From the NCBI GenBank assembly GCA_040182905.1, contig JARQWU010000082.1:1-36646 (forward strand): a stretch of DNA of 36,646 nucleotides, given 5' to 3'. The DNA comes from Barthelona sp. PAP020. Its lineage: Eukaryota; Metamonada: BaSk clade. How positions within the stretch are numbered: position 1 is the first letter of the stretch; each line of letters opens with the position of its first letter. A program made the position numbers and the translations under genes. Below, piece after piece: positions 9,101 to 19,400 of the stretch. Under the pieces are notes generated by a model. It ran no database searches. It was not told the DNA's origin and saw nothing but the letters and a program-made list of their open reading frames with translations.

Positions 9101-12100
9101 AAAAGAATATTTAGACATCACTCTACCTATTCTTGTCCAGATATTGCTTGGTAAAATGGTTAAAAGAGCTGGTGGAGCAGTTATTAAAATTAAAGGGTTG
9201 AATGCCAATTCTGGAACAAAGTACACACCTGGTTCAAGAAGAAATGCTGTTTTATCATCATTGCGCGTTTTTTCTCAAAACAGTTTGAATGTTGTTTTTG
9301 AATATGGTTTAGACATTTTTGAACATATTCTTCCAATGTTCGATGATGTAGAAGATATGGAGGTTATTTGTGAAGAGTTATGGAATTGTAGAGCAATGTG
9401 CTTTACTTTAGACAGACTTAGAGGGTCGTTGTACTTTATTCAAGGTCTATTTAAGTATCTTGGTGATTATTTGACGGAAGAATACTTGCAAATTTATTTC
9501 AACATCTTGAAACTAGTTGGACATTTTATATTGCAATATATTCCCAACCAAAATATACTTTCCAAAAAGGGTTCACAAAAATTGGCCCGTGTTTTTTTTG
9601 AAATCTTGGGGAATTTAACTGAGTCTTTAAGATTCAATCGCATTTCGGTGGATAAGATTAGCAAAATGATTGTTTCTTTGTATTCAAACATTTTAGCAAT
9701 TGTGCCTATTTCTACATTGAGTTCTTATGGTAGTGTTGCTATTCTGCATGCAATTTCTGCAGATCCCATTTTATATCAATTTAATAGTTATCAAAACGCA
9801 TTTATTGAACATTTTGCTGGATTGATTGATTCTTTAGTACATTTTTCTCAACATAAAAAATTCAACGAGTTATTCAGTATGGCGGTTCGAACAATAGACA
9901 ATTTTCTAACTTCTTTCGATGATCAAATGCCATATCACGATCAATTTGTCAAATATTTGGAAGGTTGTCAACGTGATGAATCATATGTTGAACGTGGGCT
10001 TGGTGATCGAAATGCCAGTGATAAAGAAACTGTGTTTAGTTTTGTGTTTCAACCCAATATTGATCAGTTGATGGAGACTTTGATCACAATTTTATTAGAC
10101 CATTCAAACGTATCTTTCCTTCGGCAAACTAATTCTAGTAACATTAGATTGTTGCTAACTGTTCTTTATAGAATATTTATCTTTGAACTGCCGTTACAAA
10201 GTGTTCAGCATGTGACAAATTCTCTTTTCAATTTATTGGAAGACTTTTGCACTCGTTTAGATCTATTCAATGTATTTTTCAAACGTTTGAAAAGTACTGA
10301 ACTATTATTTGCTTTATTAGAACAAGTTTTAGTTGCTAATCAAATAAAAATATCAGAAAAACAGATTGATGTTCTGTTCACTTTATTACCTGCATTAAGA
10401 CAAATAAAATATGAATTGAATGAGGGTAAATACACAATTTCCAACAAAAGGAAGGCAGATTGCAAGAGTGTATCCTCTCGATTTTTGAATTACATTTGTA
10501 ATTCCTTGGTGTTTGTTACAGAACATCAATTACCAGAATTAACCATAGTTACCCCGTTATTTTTCAATATGGAAGGTTTGTTGGAACAGTCAAAAGTTTT
10601 TTCAGAGATTATTGATGTTCTACGAGACATTCAAATGGTTTCTAATAATATCGATGAAAAGTTGTTAAAAGACTACAACATCATTCGGAGGAGCAGTGTG
10701 GATTCAAATATTGAAAATATATTTCAAAAGATCTTGCAAAAGGGTGATGATAATCATATAAGTGTTTTAGTATTGGGAAAGACGTTAATCTCTTTGATTC
10801 ACATTGATAATCGATACATTGAAGATGAAGCAAAAAAGGCTTTATCTGCTTTTTTCTTGGAATTTGCTGGTTCAAATTATCTTTTTGATGAAATCTTTGA
10901 AATGCTGAAAAGAATGTGCCTTTATTCTATTGGCAAGATTCGCAACAGCGGTTTGTTGTTGTTTGGACAATTGATTACCATTGTTGATAATTCGTCGTTT
11001 GAACATTACAAAGTGTTGGATTCTCAAATAAAACTTTCTGGCATTGATGAGACAAGATGGTTCGAGGCTTTAGCTTCTCAGCGTTTAAAAACAAAAGTTC
11101 GAGCAGTACATGGCTTATCAGATAGCATAGCGGCCAATGCCATTGATATCCCTTTCTCTTTTTTAAGATCGTTTGTTTTTCCATTGGTATTCAGTTTGAT
11201 CGAAGAATATGTCAGTATTTTGCATCGAGGAGGAAAAAGAAAAGAAAACAATCCTGAAGCTCGCAAAGACATGAATTCTTTGACTGACATTTGTTGTTCT
11301 TTCTATGCTAGGGCTGTTGAAGAACGTCCTTACACACAATATTTGCGTGTATTGCGTTTTTTCATCGTGAAATTAAAAAGGAAAAGTGTTACAAAAATGA
11401 AAATGTTATTCAAAAGATGCCTTGGTGTTATTGTGTCCATCTTAGATCGTTTCCATTTCGATCCCTTGAATGGAGTGGATGGTAATGACATGGGATTTGT
11501 ATTACAAGCGGATTCTGAAAGTGAAGATGAAGATGAGAATATTGATGATGAAATTGAAAGTGAGGTTGAACTCGGTGATATTGAAGAAGAAGATGAAGAT
11601 GAAGAAGATGAAGAGGAAAACAATGAAGAAGTGGAAGAAAATGATGAGGATGATGAGGAAAAAGAAGAAGAAGATGAAGAGGAGGAAGAAAAAGATGAGG
11701 AAAAAGAAGCTGATGAAAATTCTCCGCCAACAGAGTTGACTTCTGATAAAAAAATTCAAGAGATTGACTTCAAAAGTGAAGTAATCCCCCCGAATACTGT
11801 TGCAGCTTCTTTGTATGATCATGCTTTAAAACCATTATCCAAGCATTTAGTTGATCGAAAACGACGTTTACGTTTACCCATGACAAAATCGATTGTACGT
11901 TTGTTGCATGAATTGCCCATGGGTGTTGCTGATCGTATTGTTCCAGAAATAATCTATAATGCAACTTTATCACTTCGTGAGGTTGATGAAGAAGTTCGTG
12001 ATGAAGGTCGAGATGCAATTGGAGACACATTAACCGTGTTGGGTGTAAGATACCTCAAATTTACTGTTGACACTATGAGCTCATCTTTGGATAAAGGTTT

Positions 12101-14864
12101 TAGAGTTCATGTTTTCCATTATACAGTCTTTGACATTCTTAAGCGATTGCAGGAAGCGGATATGGATTATTCTGAACCTCATTATGAGTTGGATACATTG
12201 ACCAGGTTTTTGATACCGATCATGTTAAAGAACATATTTGGTAGTGTCAGTGAAGAGAAAGAAGTTGATAAATTGAAAGTGAAGGGAAAGGAAATATCCA
12301 GAGTACGTGGACCAGAAGGATTCTATTCTTTGGGTTGCTTGGTTTCATTAAATCCCACTGGTTATGAAGTTGTTCAGTATTTGTCTAAACGAGCATTGAA
12401 CGCTTTAAATACTAGAGAATTGAATAAATATGAAGATTGTATGAATCGTTTCTTACGTGGAGTTATTAAGTCTGAAAGATTTGAAGATCATGATGTTTTG
12501 CATTTGGTTCGTTATTTGCTACATAGTACCGTTGATTTAACTTCCCAACAAACAAAGAACGTCCATGCTTCTATTCCATTAATTACGAGAGATGACTATA
12601 ATGTCATTTCCAAGCGCCGTTTACAAACAACTGATGAAAGGGATAAGCTTGCCCCAAAAACAGTTTTTTCATTTTTAGAAAAGAAGAGCAGTATGATTAG
12701 TGATCGTGCCCAAACATTTTTGAATGATGCTGGTACCAAATTATTACAAGCTTTTTTGAAGCTAAGAACCCGAAAAGAATTGAGTACTGAAGAGAATTTG
12801 AGTGATTTGGAACTAATAGTCAGTGACAGTGGTAAATTATTCAGTCAAAGAAAATTCAATGCGTTAATTGAAAGTCTAATCAGATGCTTTGAGTATTTAA
12901 CCAATTTACCGTTATTAAGTGTTATGAATGAAGACATTTTGAACGATTTATTTTTTTATTTGACAAAGTCAACGAAAGAGCAGGGAAATTTGCAAATTGC
13001 AACCATACGTTGTATTGCGAATATTTTAAAGAAGCAAGATGATGAAAAACTATGGAGAGCATATTTGAAACGATTCTCGGAAGATTTAGAAGGACATAAA
13101 CAACCTAATCGTTTAAATAATACTCAACTGAAAGCCATTATTAATTTTTGTCGAGTTTATTTGGTAGATATGGAAATCTCGTCCAGTGTGTTTACTTTAA
13201 TTGATTTGATTATCAAAAGGAAGTTAATTGACCCTACTGTTTATGACTTGATGGAAGACATGAGAAGAAAATTATTAGTCACTGAAAATGACTTCATTAG
13301 AATTCATATCGAAAGGACTTTAATAGACTTTTACCTTCAGTATCCTCTAAAGAAAGGAAAACAATTGGAAATTTTTGAATTTATTTTTAACAACATCCGT
13401 AGCTCTCATGTCATTGAAAACTATGCAAAATGTCACTCTTTGCTAAGAGTATTGGACCAAATTATGGTGGTTTTTCCTCCAAAATATTTAGAAGAACATG
13501 GAATTGTCCTATATTTATCTTTGATGAGCATATGTACCAAGTTGGATGATAGATGTTTCCAAATATATGATGGGATTTGTTTGAAGTTAATTGATTTGAT
13601 TTTTTCTTCAAAGAATAACGGATTGATCAAAAATATATTTGAGTTAACAAATAAATGGTTACCGGAAAAATTAAGCGTTGATTCAAAAGATATTTTAAAG
13701 GCATACACCGGAATAAAGGCTTATAGTTTCTTGTCAAAATGTTCTGAAAAATTCCCAAAGAATCAGACAAAAATTTTCATCTCAAACATTTCAAAATTTG
13801 TTCAGTACATCACAGAACTCATTTATAAGCACAAAAGAAACCAAAATGAATTACTTTCTGAGTATCAATATTCTTTTGTTAAAAAGTGTCCATATTTAGC
13901 CATTTCCTCCTTTTCAAAGTTCATATCCAAATACAAAAAGGAGGAAAAAATCGCCGTATTACATTGCATTTTATCACTAACCAATAATTTAGACACAACT
14001 ACTGCCATACAATTGTTTATTGACACGTATATGTTGTTTATTGAGAATTGGAATCATTTGTTGGATAATTCATTTGGTTTTGTTCCCACTTTATTAACTC
14101 GTTCAATCTATCTTTTGAATGGTATCAGTACCATTGAAAATCTGAATAATACAGTAGCAAACAATAAACCTTTATTTTTACTCATAAGAGGATTATCCAA
14201 AAAATTTATGGAAAATCCTTCTTTCAATTATGGTTCACCAGCAAACTATCAGAATCCAATTGAAGAAGCCATTGAACAAGAGTTCAAAAGTAGAGTGTTT
14301 TTAACCAATGCTTTTGATGATGCTGAAAATGCTGATTTTGTAACATTTGATGCAGAAGGTTGTAGGCCAATGGTTAACGCTTGTAAACAAGTGGCTAATA
14401 TAGTTACAAAGCCTAATATTTTACCGGATTATTTGGAGGAATGTTTGAAACTTCTAAAATATTTTTATAAAATTTGTGCCAAAGACAATCACACTATCAA
14501 GTCTTGTTTACAAATTTCAAAGGGAAAATTAGATTTTCTTGACAATTCAAGACTTCCTTTACACAACAACAATGATGTTAAAGCAACAATCAATGAAATT
14601 TATAAATTGCTTGATAAAACCGTGGATCCAACAATTTACACAGAGGCCAAAGATGAAATGAAGAAAAGAAAGATCGAATATAACATTGTGCGGGAAGAAA
14701 AATTGCTAAGACAAAAAGAATTTGGTTTTGATGGATCAAAGAAGAAGAAACCAAGAAAAAATCGAGAAAGTGGGGAAAAAACTCGAGTCACTTCTACTTT
14801 CAGTGAAGAATTAGGAAATTCTTCAGAATCAGACATATCAATGAAAAAAGATCCTTCCTTTTAA
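6102..14864 (+). CDS. UTP20: UTP20/DRIM, small-subunit processome HEAT-repeat protein
   Basis: A single 2920-residue ORF, close to the family size (human about 2785, yeast about 2490). UTP20 is a giant HEAT/ARM solenoid of the nucleolar SSU processome needed for 18S rRNA maturation. Recognisable family segments are the N-terminal RFKFLNINERI region (about residues 27-40), HVRRLIAEACGYLLCRS (about 208), and the block around 1940-2005 with GVRYLKFTVDTM and GFRVHVFHYTVFDILKRL. Helical repeats fill most of the rest. An almost pure Asp/Glu tract spans about residues 1803-1875, before the conserved C-terminal third. The end is basic (KKKKPRKNRESGEKTR), a likely nucleolar or nuclear signal. The true N terminus may include 13 more residues from an upstream mini-exon at 6020-6058. 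Confidence 0.95.
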   Translation: MVKTELLTYLGLSETESASIKVYDEKSGRFKFLNINERINKIDPRSGTKITSKSSDYQVLGELPIGFRTFFEFYLDIWKDQDISQLFKDKSEYFFEICKNKEIILDELDKIMKSIFDLLNSPHYTSLNTGLWLSYALCRDVGAEIFFDYFLEIFSFCLDLVKYGNLNILSDIFAIFSMYFRYIPEVIYERFGDFYQVLQTCLNHEKAHVRRLIAEACGYLLCRSDAKLSKIVHIIVEPVVKDHFDENLADGIAYFLFQAVENRINIKYVSNVLRTRSYALFSELLKVSKNNKGINDILFRLMVVTLDFGNDKSSFELLFDVFEEAEYVDETLVELWSKWYIKFPSNERMLELAKKQVSNSFILGNIFGRVFNGVKIEGKQHEFIQSFELITVEDKILFYEGFLSITLANKNLLNKKKLLSPLVEKVFIADENKRLKYFSNLIEDPTPFEIGNYLLKTEFSFSSECMSVLLDSLINFSEYTEENIILILVLLLKNKKSAKKSSFSADLLKFSELFDKSKYSSTTNSLWYCLLVKEDIFEFDDVSSWVDENVNNIDGLFLLKYCNFDISNVKQYQQQMIDNLLNFNVHVRCFSVEFLEMLETNLDLSQLDRIMKDVYNLQTVRDKMAIVLRLSSRFKDDDVSELEKEILLKFCIGNLSLSIKNLSDKFEEALSAILCECDAHQMNIFIETMSNWAKSLSVENHMFLVDVPQIKDIENAGKTTVEQHREDSSKNLTKNFFEWKHNSMIESMELFKIFGSTFYALRELEDHFTPNSFAKYATNDFVGISRYRRLGHHRHALVSLVKSSFASLSTKKKLRNAFLPLVEHFLRTQHDIFYDKASIDVEEYHTILPIWHSWLHGDEEDLSQYLWFKREARTTIIALLDCYLDGIAHIRKIEIDKDWIHKLSLEIFSLLNKTDPGIQWRAFSAFNVFRNSEGNEFPNIKTKLPLPSKFNNLKQVFGESSNVWDLIDEKSFRTLLTTLVSDVNSQLTNTNAIVESPMLKKEYLDITLPILVQILLGKMVKRAGGAVIKIKGLNANSGTKYTPGSRRNAVLSSLRVFSQNSLNVVFEYGLDIFEHILPMFDDVEDMEVICEELWNCRAMCFTLDRLRGSLYFIQGLFKYLGDYLTEEYLQIYFNILKLVGHFILQYIPNQNILSKKGSQKLARVFFEILGNLTESLRFNRISVDKISKMIVSLYSNILAIVPISTLSSYGSVAILHAISADPILYQFNSYQNAFIEHFAGLIDSLVHFSQHKKFNELFSMAVRTIDNFLTSFDDQMPYHDQFVKYLEGCQRDESYVERGLGDRNASDKETVFSFVFQPNIDQLMETLITILLDHSNVSFLRQTNSSNIRLLLTVLYRIFIFELPLQSVQHVTNSLFNLLEDFCTRLDLFNVFFKRLKSTELLFALLEQVLVANQIKISEKQIDVLFTLLPALRQIKYELNEGKYTISNKRKADCKSVSSRFLNYICNSLVFVTEHQLPELTIVTPLFFNMEGLLEQSKVFSEIIDVLRDIQMVSNNIDEKLLKDYNIIRRSSVDSNIENIFQKILQKGDDNHISVLVLGKTLISLIHIDNRYIEDEAKKALSAFFLEFAGSNYLFDEIFEMLKRMCLYSIGKIRNSGLLLFGQLITIVDNSSFEHYKVLDSQIKLSGIDETRWFEALASQRLKTKVRAVHGLSDSIAANAIDIPFSFLRSFVFPLVFSLIEEYVSILHRGGKRKENNPEARKDMNSLTDICCSFYARAVEERPYTQYLRVLRFFIVKLKRKSVTKMKMLFKRCLGVIVSILDRFHFDPLNGVDGNDMGFVLQADSESEDEDENIDDEIESEVELGDIEEEDEDEEDEEENNEEVEENDEDDEEKEEEDEEEEEKDEEKEADENSPPTELTSDKKIQEIDFKSEVIPPNTVAASLYDHALKPLSKHLVDRKRRLRLPMTKSIVRLLHELPMGVADRIVPEIIYNATLSLREVDEEVRDEGRDAIGDTLTVLGVRYLKFTVDTMSSSLDKGFRVHVFHYTVFDILKRLQEADMDYSEPHYELDTLTRFLIPIMLKNIFGSVSEEKEVDKLKVKGKEISRVRGPEGFYSLGCLVSLNPTGYEVVQYLSKRALNALNTRELNKYEDCMNRFLRGVIKSERFEDHDVLHLVRYLLHSTVDLTSQQTKNVHASIPLITRDDYNVISKRRLQTTDERDKLAPKTVFSFLEKKSSMISDRAQTFLNDAGTKLLQAFLKLRTRKELSTEENLSDLELIVSDSGKLFSQRKFNALIESLIRCFEYLTNLPLLSVMNEDILNDLFFYLTKSTKEQGNLQIATIRCIANILKKQDDEKLWRAYLKRFSEDLEGHKQPNRLNNTQLKAIINFCRVYLVDMEISSSVFTLIDLIIKRKLIDPTVYDLMEDMRRKLLVTENDFIRIHIERTLIDFYLQYPLKKGKQLEIFEFIFNNIRSSHVIENYAKCHSLLRVLDQIMVVFPPKYLEEHGIVLYLSLMSICTKLDDRCFQIYDGICLKLIDLIFSSKNNGLIKNIFELTNKWLPEKLSVDSKDILKAYTGIKAYSFLSKCSEKFPKNQTKIFISNISKFVQYITELIYKHKRNQNELLSEYQYSFVKKCPYLAISSFSKFISKYKKEEKIAVLHCILSLTNNLDTTTAIQLFIDTYMLFIENWNHLLDNSFGFVPTLLTRSIYLLNGISTIENLNNTVANNKPLFLLIRGLSKKFMENPSFNYGSPANYQNPIEEAIEQEFKSRVFLTNAFDDAENADFVTFDAEGCRPMVNACKQVANIVTKPNILPDYLEECLKLLKYFYKICAKDNHTIKSCLQISKGKLDFLDNSRLPLHNNNDVKATINEIYKLLDKTVDPTIYTEAKDEMKKRKIEYNIVREEKLLRQKEFGFDGSKKKKPRKNRESGEKTRVTSTFSEELGNSSESDISMKKDPSF

Positions 14865-15457
14865 GGAAAATCTTGCGGATTTACTATAAACAACAGTATT
14901 TTTTTTTAGACTCAATGAATGATCCGTAAACATGGATTATTTCACATGTAGAACAACCATTTTCTATCCATTGTCAGGGGTGAGGATCGATGCAAAATCT
15001 GATAATTTGAGCCAAAAATGTGTGACAAACTATTTGAGAACACAGAAGAAAGTGTTTAACACTGAAGGAAGAGGATTAAATTTGCACAAAGGACGAAAAT
15101 TTTCCATAAATTCAACTGTTGAGTGAAAGCAATCCACATTTTTTATTGAAACAAATAAGATATTGGTCCCCATTGTTGACATTGTGGCTCCTCTTATGGG
15201 AAACTCAACAGCAAAAGCCACGTCTTCCAACAAGAAATCTTTAAATGACAAATTCAGAGAAAGACTAAACAGATTTATGAAAAGAATAAAGTTTTCCTTT
15301 CGAAACAACAGAAAGTTTTGGCAAGTCCAAAAAATGACAAATTGACAAAAATATAAAAAAAAAAAAAATTCCAACAAATTTGTTTATGGATTCGAGAGAA
15401 CACAACATTTGTTCAGAAAATTTCCAAAATTGTGTATAAATCGCAAGAAATAATTAT
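14865..15457. other. intergenic region containing one doubtful gene
   Basis: This lies between the UTP20 stop and the 3' end of RPL30. Apart from the possible gene starting at 14932 it contains only AT-rich sequence with an A-run at 15356-15368. The minus strand also stays open across 15030-15377, so the coding direction is not certain. Confidence 0.4.
14932..15126 (+). CDS. hypothetical short protein, possible first exon
   Basis: An ATG-started 64-residue ORF beginning 67 bp after the UTP20 stop. I recognise no family; the composition is ordinary (basic, no homopolymers). The next open stretch, 15160-15345, encodes 61 basic residues including MGNSTAKATSSNKKS. It could be joined in phase 0 by removing 15118-15159 (GTTGAG to AATAAG, 42 nt), giving about 123 residues. 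The donor is non-standard and there is no ACTAAT motif, so the spliced model is speculative. Confidence 0.3.
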   Translation: MDYFTCRTTIFYPLSGVRIDAKSDNLSQKCVTNYLRTQKKVFNTEGRGLNLHKGRKFSINSTVE

Positions 15458-15787
15458 TTAGTTTTCAACCATTTCCATAATCTTAGATTCACCTTCATCA
15501 GTAACAGCAAGAGCAGCACAACGGAAAAGCTTACCACAAGCATTACCAAGTTCGATATTATTACCTGAAAAATTAACGACAGGAATACGATTAAGCATAG
15601 AATAATAATGGAATTGAGATTTCATTAAAGGAGGGCAGTTAGCAGCTAATAAAATAACCTTAGCTTCACCAGTACGGATAGCCTTGAAAGTTTGTTTGAT
15701 TCCAAGTTTAGCCTTACCAGACTTCATAACTAAAGATAAACGAGAGTTAATAGATTGTTGATACTTCTTTGAACCCTTTGGTGCCAT
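15458..15787 (-). CDS. RPL30: ribosomal protein eL30 (RPL30)
   Basis: 109 residues (human RPL30 is 115), starting at ATG 15787. The family signature runs throughout: SINSRLSLVMKSGK near the N terminus, LLAANCPPLMKSQFHYYSML in the middle, and the kink-turn-binding FSGNNIELGNACGKLFR block at about 73-89, followed by ALAVTDEGES. It is a structural component of the cytosolic 60S subunit of the L7Ae/L30e RNA-binding fold. No intron interrupts the coding sequence. Its upstream region (towards 16427) is shared with the divergent DEK1-like gene. Confidence 0.97.
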   Translation of the reverse strand: MAPKGSKKYQQSINSRLSLVMKSGKAKLGIKQTFKAIRTGEAKVILLAANCPPLMKSQFHYYSMLNRIPVVNFSGNNIELGNACGKLFRCAALAVTDEGESKIMEMVEN

Positions 15788-16427
15788 TTTGTTGGGAGAA
15801 AATTATCTAAGTGAAAGAAATTTTTTCAATTTTTTTGAAATTTTTTTTCTTTTCTGTTAACATTGTTAAACCACTCTTAAAGACAATAAAGTATTTATAC
15901 ATTTCATCAATAATGTTATAATTAAAATAGTGGATGTTTTTCTGATACATACTTTTTCCCGTAACCATTTGTTTCACATGATTTTTAATGATATAAAATG
16001 GTTTTTTAATGCAAAAAAAATTCTTCTTCAATGACATGAACTTTGAACAATATTCAATAAACGAATTTTTTTTATTGATTTTCTTTGATAATTACAAACA
16101 AATTATACTTATGATACCTATTTTATGGATAGTTTCAAAAAGAGAAAAAAAAAATCTTGTTAACTGAGAAAAATCCTCAACAAATGAAGAAAAGGAAGAA
16201 CAAAATTATCAAATGCACTCAATGGATAAAAATTTTACAAGATTTATCATCGAAAAAAAACTACATCGTTTTTTTTCATGATAATTTTTTTCAAAATTGG
16301 GTTTTTTTGAAGGAAAGTTCAATTAATAAAATTAAAAAGAATAATTAAAAAAAAAAAGAAAACAATCAGAATAGTTTATTGTGCGCAAATCTGGGTGAAA
16401 TCTAGGCCAAAACATTTTTACTCTTTC
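15788..16427. other. divergent intergenic region RPL30 / DEK1-like gene
   Basis: 640 bp between two divergent starts. It is very AT-rich with many homopolymer runs. Two short ORFs (minus 15807-16037; plus about 16184-16348) have Lys/Asn/Phe-dominated translations typical of chance reading frames in such DNA. The reading frame of the downstream gene is open from before its first ATG through GTGAAATCTAGGCC (16395-16408), so an upstream exon joined by splicing is possible but not shown. Confidence 0.5.
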
Positions 16428-19400
16428 ATGAATGTTTGGTGTGATGCATCAATCATATTTCATGCAATTGTATCGATAATATATTATTTAAAAAGAAGAA
16501 AGAATTTTCCGAATGGTACATTTGATTCATCATCATTTAAATGGATATATGTTTTTATTGTAATAATATTATGTTTATATGATATATACATATCAATATT
16601 TAAAATATCCATTTTGTACAATGATAAAATCATTGTACATCAGAGTATATTTTTTATCTGTATATTTTTTGTGTATCAAATGTTGTTATGGAATGTAATA
16701 AATCATATGTTTGATAAACAAAACAAAAAATATGAAAATATCTTTCAATTTTTGATAATGACGATTATAATATTGATTTCAGTTTTTTCCATCTTTATAA
16801 AGAAATTTGAACAAAAAAATGTATTAATTATTTTTCCTTCATGTGCCTTAAGTTTATATTTATCAAGAAAGCTTAATTTTAATCAGGCTATTTCTTTAAA
16901 AGATTTTTATGCTTCCATAATGAAACACAAAAAAAAATTAGACAATGGACACACAATGTTTGGCAAAGATTTTAACAATATCATAATATATGAAAGAACA
17001 AGTTTGAAAAGAATTCTTTTAATTTTAACAATACCTTTAGTACTCAATATTTTTGAAGTATACGTTGCTACAAATGATATAAAAAATGTAATTATTAATG
17101 CAAGTGTTTATGTTTATTCCAATTTTATAATTGTTTTTTTTCCATTGAAATATTTGATATTTCATCCTTTTATCTTACAAATTTTTGTTGTTTTGAATAG
17201 GATAGTGTATGAAATAATTGTTTCAAATGGAAGAAATAGTGTTTTTATTTCATTGTTGGTTAGTTATTCAATATTGTTTCTTTTGTTGTATTTTGCTAAT
17301 ATTTATTATGATACACGTAAAATTGAGGAGTTGAAGTTCTTTTATTCACCAAAAGCAGATACTTTCAAATCCAGTATCATTAGAAACCGTTTTTTGAATA
17401 ACCTTTATGTCTTGTTTTTTTTAACTTTTGTTTTTGTATGCCTGTTAGATCATTTTTTTTCTGTTGACTTTCTATTACAAAGAAAGCAGGTTATATTTTT
17501 TATCTTTATTTTTTCTTGCTTTTTTTTTATTATTTTTATTGTTTGTCGCTTGGTCTATAAAGAATTGTTTAAAAAGGTAAATCTTTTGATTGATTTTACC
17601 CTATTTGGTATTTGGAACGCTAAAGACAAATCAATATGGTCAGAATCCATATTTCACGAAGATAATGTTCAAAATATTAAGAAAAAGAAGTTGACTTTTG
17701 ATTTAAAAAATCAAATCCAGTTATGGTTAGCAAAATCCATATTTCCTGCTTCATTTAAAATCTTTTTAATCTATGATATATGTGGTACTATTATATTGGA
17801 AATTTTGATGTTCTTGCTGGATTATATTTTTGGGAAATATTTGAGCAAATATTTTAATTATTCAGACAATCATCAAATTTTTACATATGGTTCTTTGATA
17901 CTGTTATTTTTTTACGCTTATGTTTGTGCATTTACCTTTATAACGTTGAATAAAATGCCTATCATTGTATTCAAAGACGATTTTTCCACTCAATTGAGAA
18001 CTTTTTTTAATTATGTGAGTTTTTTCAAATATTACAAATATTTGGTTATTTTTTTAAAATCTATAATGTTGATATTCATTGGTTTTACATTAAATGATGA
18101 GCTTGGTCTAATAATTTGTTATGTGATAGTTCCTGGAATTCACACATCTTTGATTATTGTCATCACGATGAATTCAAAGAAAATGAATGTTTTTGAATGT
18201 TTTTCAACAATTGTTTTGGTTTTTCCATGGATTTGTCGTTTTTTTTTTCAAAATACGGGTTATGATCAATATTTAAACCCTCTTTTGTGCTTTGTTTTAT
18301 TGATACATGTATTTATTTACTTTTATGCTTTAATTTTTTCTTTCAATGTGACTATATCAAAATGGCAGGTAAAGAATGTGTTTTTGATGTTGCTTTGTGT
18401 GTTGGTCCCACTTTTTATCATTTTTGTTGAACATTTCCAAAGTCTTTATAACAAGCTTTTGGATACTTATTTTGTTCAATGCGTTGTATTTTTGATAATT
18501 TTCAGTATTTATTTGATCCAATGTGCAAATCGATTCAATACATATATAATTCATGTGTCCAATTATTCTGGCAGACACTCTGAATCTCATGTTTTTTTTA
18601 TTTATTATTTTATATTAATTTATCTTTTAGAAAAAATATGGGAAAAAATTTCATTTAGTTTTTCGATACCCATTTTTTTGTGTGTGTTGTTCAGTATTGT
18701 TGTAATATATGCTATACTGAATTTACATTTATTAGATTCGACTTTGTTGTTTGGTAAAGACCCTTTTTTAAAAAATGTTTATTTTGGCAAAGGGATTAAT
18801 CCTATCATTAAATTCGATGGATTTGCTAGAAAAACAATGGATTTATCCAAGAATATTCAATTGATGTTCATTACCTTGATTTTGAGCTGCTTTTTCTTTA
18901 CTTTCTGTTTCATTACCATAAAGAATATCTTAGGACAGTTGTTTTTGATTATCTTAATAATTTTAATTTTTTCAGTGACAATCATGTTGGATCAAAACAA
19001 GACAACGTACATATTTATAATTCAACATCTATTTGACAAAGAAATACTTAATGTTTTGGCAGGTCTATTTGAAGGTCAATTATTCTACGATTATTTGTTC
19101 ACAATCAATTCTAAAAATCAGAAGGGCAATTGTTATAGTTGTGATGAGATGAAACATTTTAAAGAGTTGAGTGATTTGCTCTTCATAAAACGAAATTTAG
19201 ATTTCAATAGTGTGATGAATTCTGTTGATACTGGTGTCATTGAAGAGGAGAAATTCAATGGAAGTGCTTGTTCATTAGGTTCAGTTTCCGGGACAGGATC
19301 AATTGATTCGTTAGATTCCATTGAGGCGATGATTAATGACAACAGTTTTATACATGAATTTGAGAGTTCTACAAGAAAAAATAATCACTACAAAATAGGA

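Noticed and set aside
11330-12030. Several ORFs opposite or beside the UTP20 acidic tract (poly-Ser, poly-Phe, poly-Lys translations)
   Set aside because: They are frame shadows of the GAA/GAT-rich stretch; low-complexity translations, and UTP20 itself is certain.
15807-16037. 76-residue minus-strand ORF upstream of RPL30
   Set aside because: Lys/Asn/Phe/Ile-dominated translation typical of random AT-rich frames; it sits in the RPL30 promoter region and has no family features.
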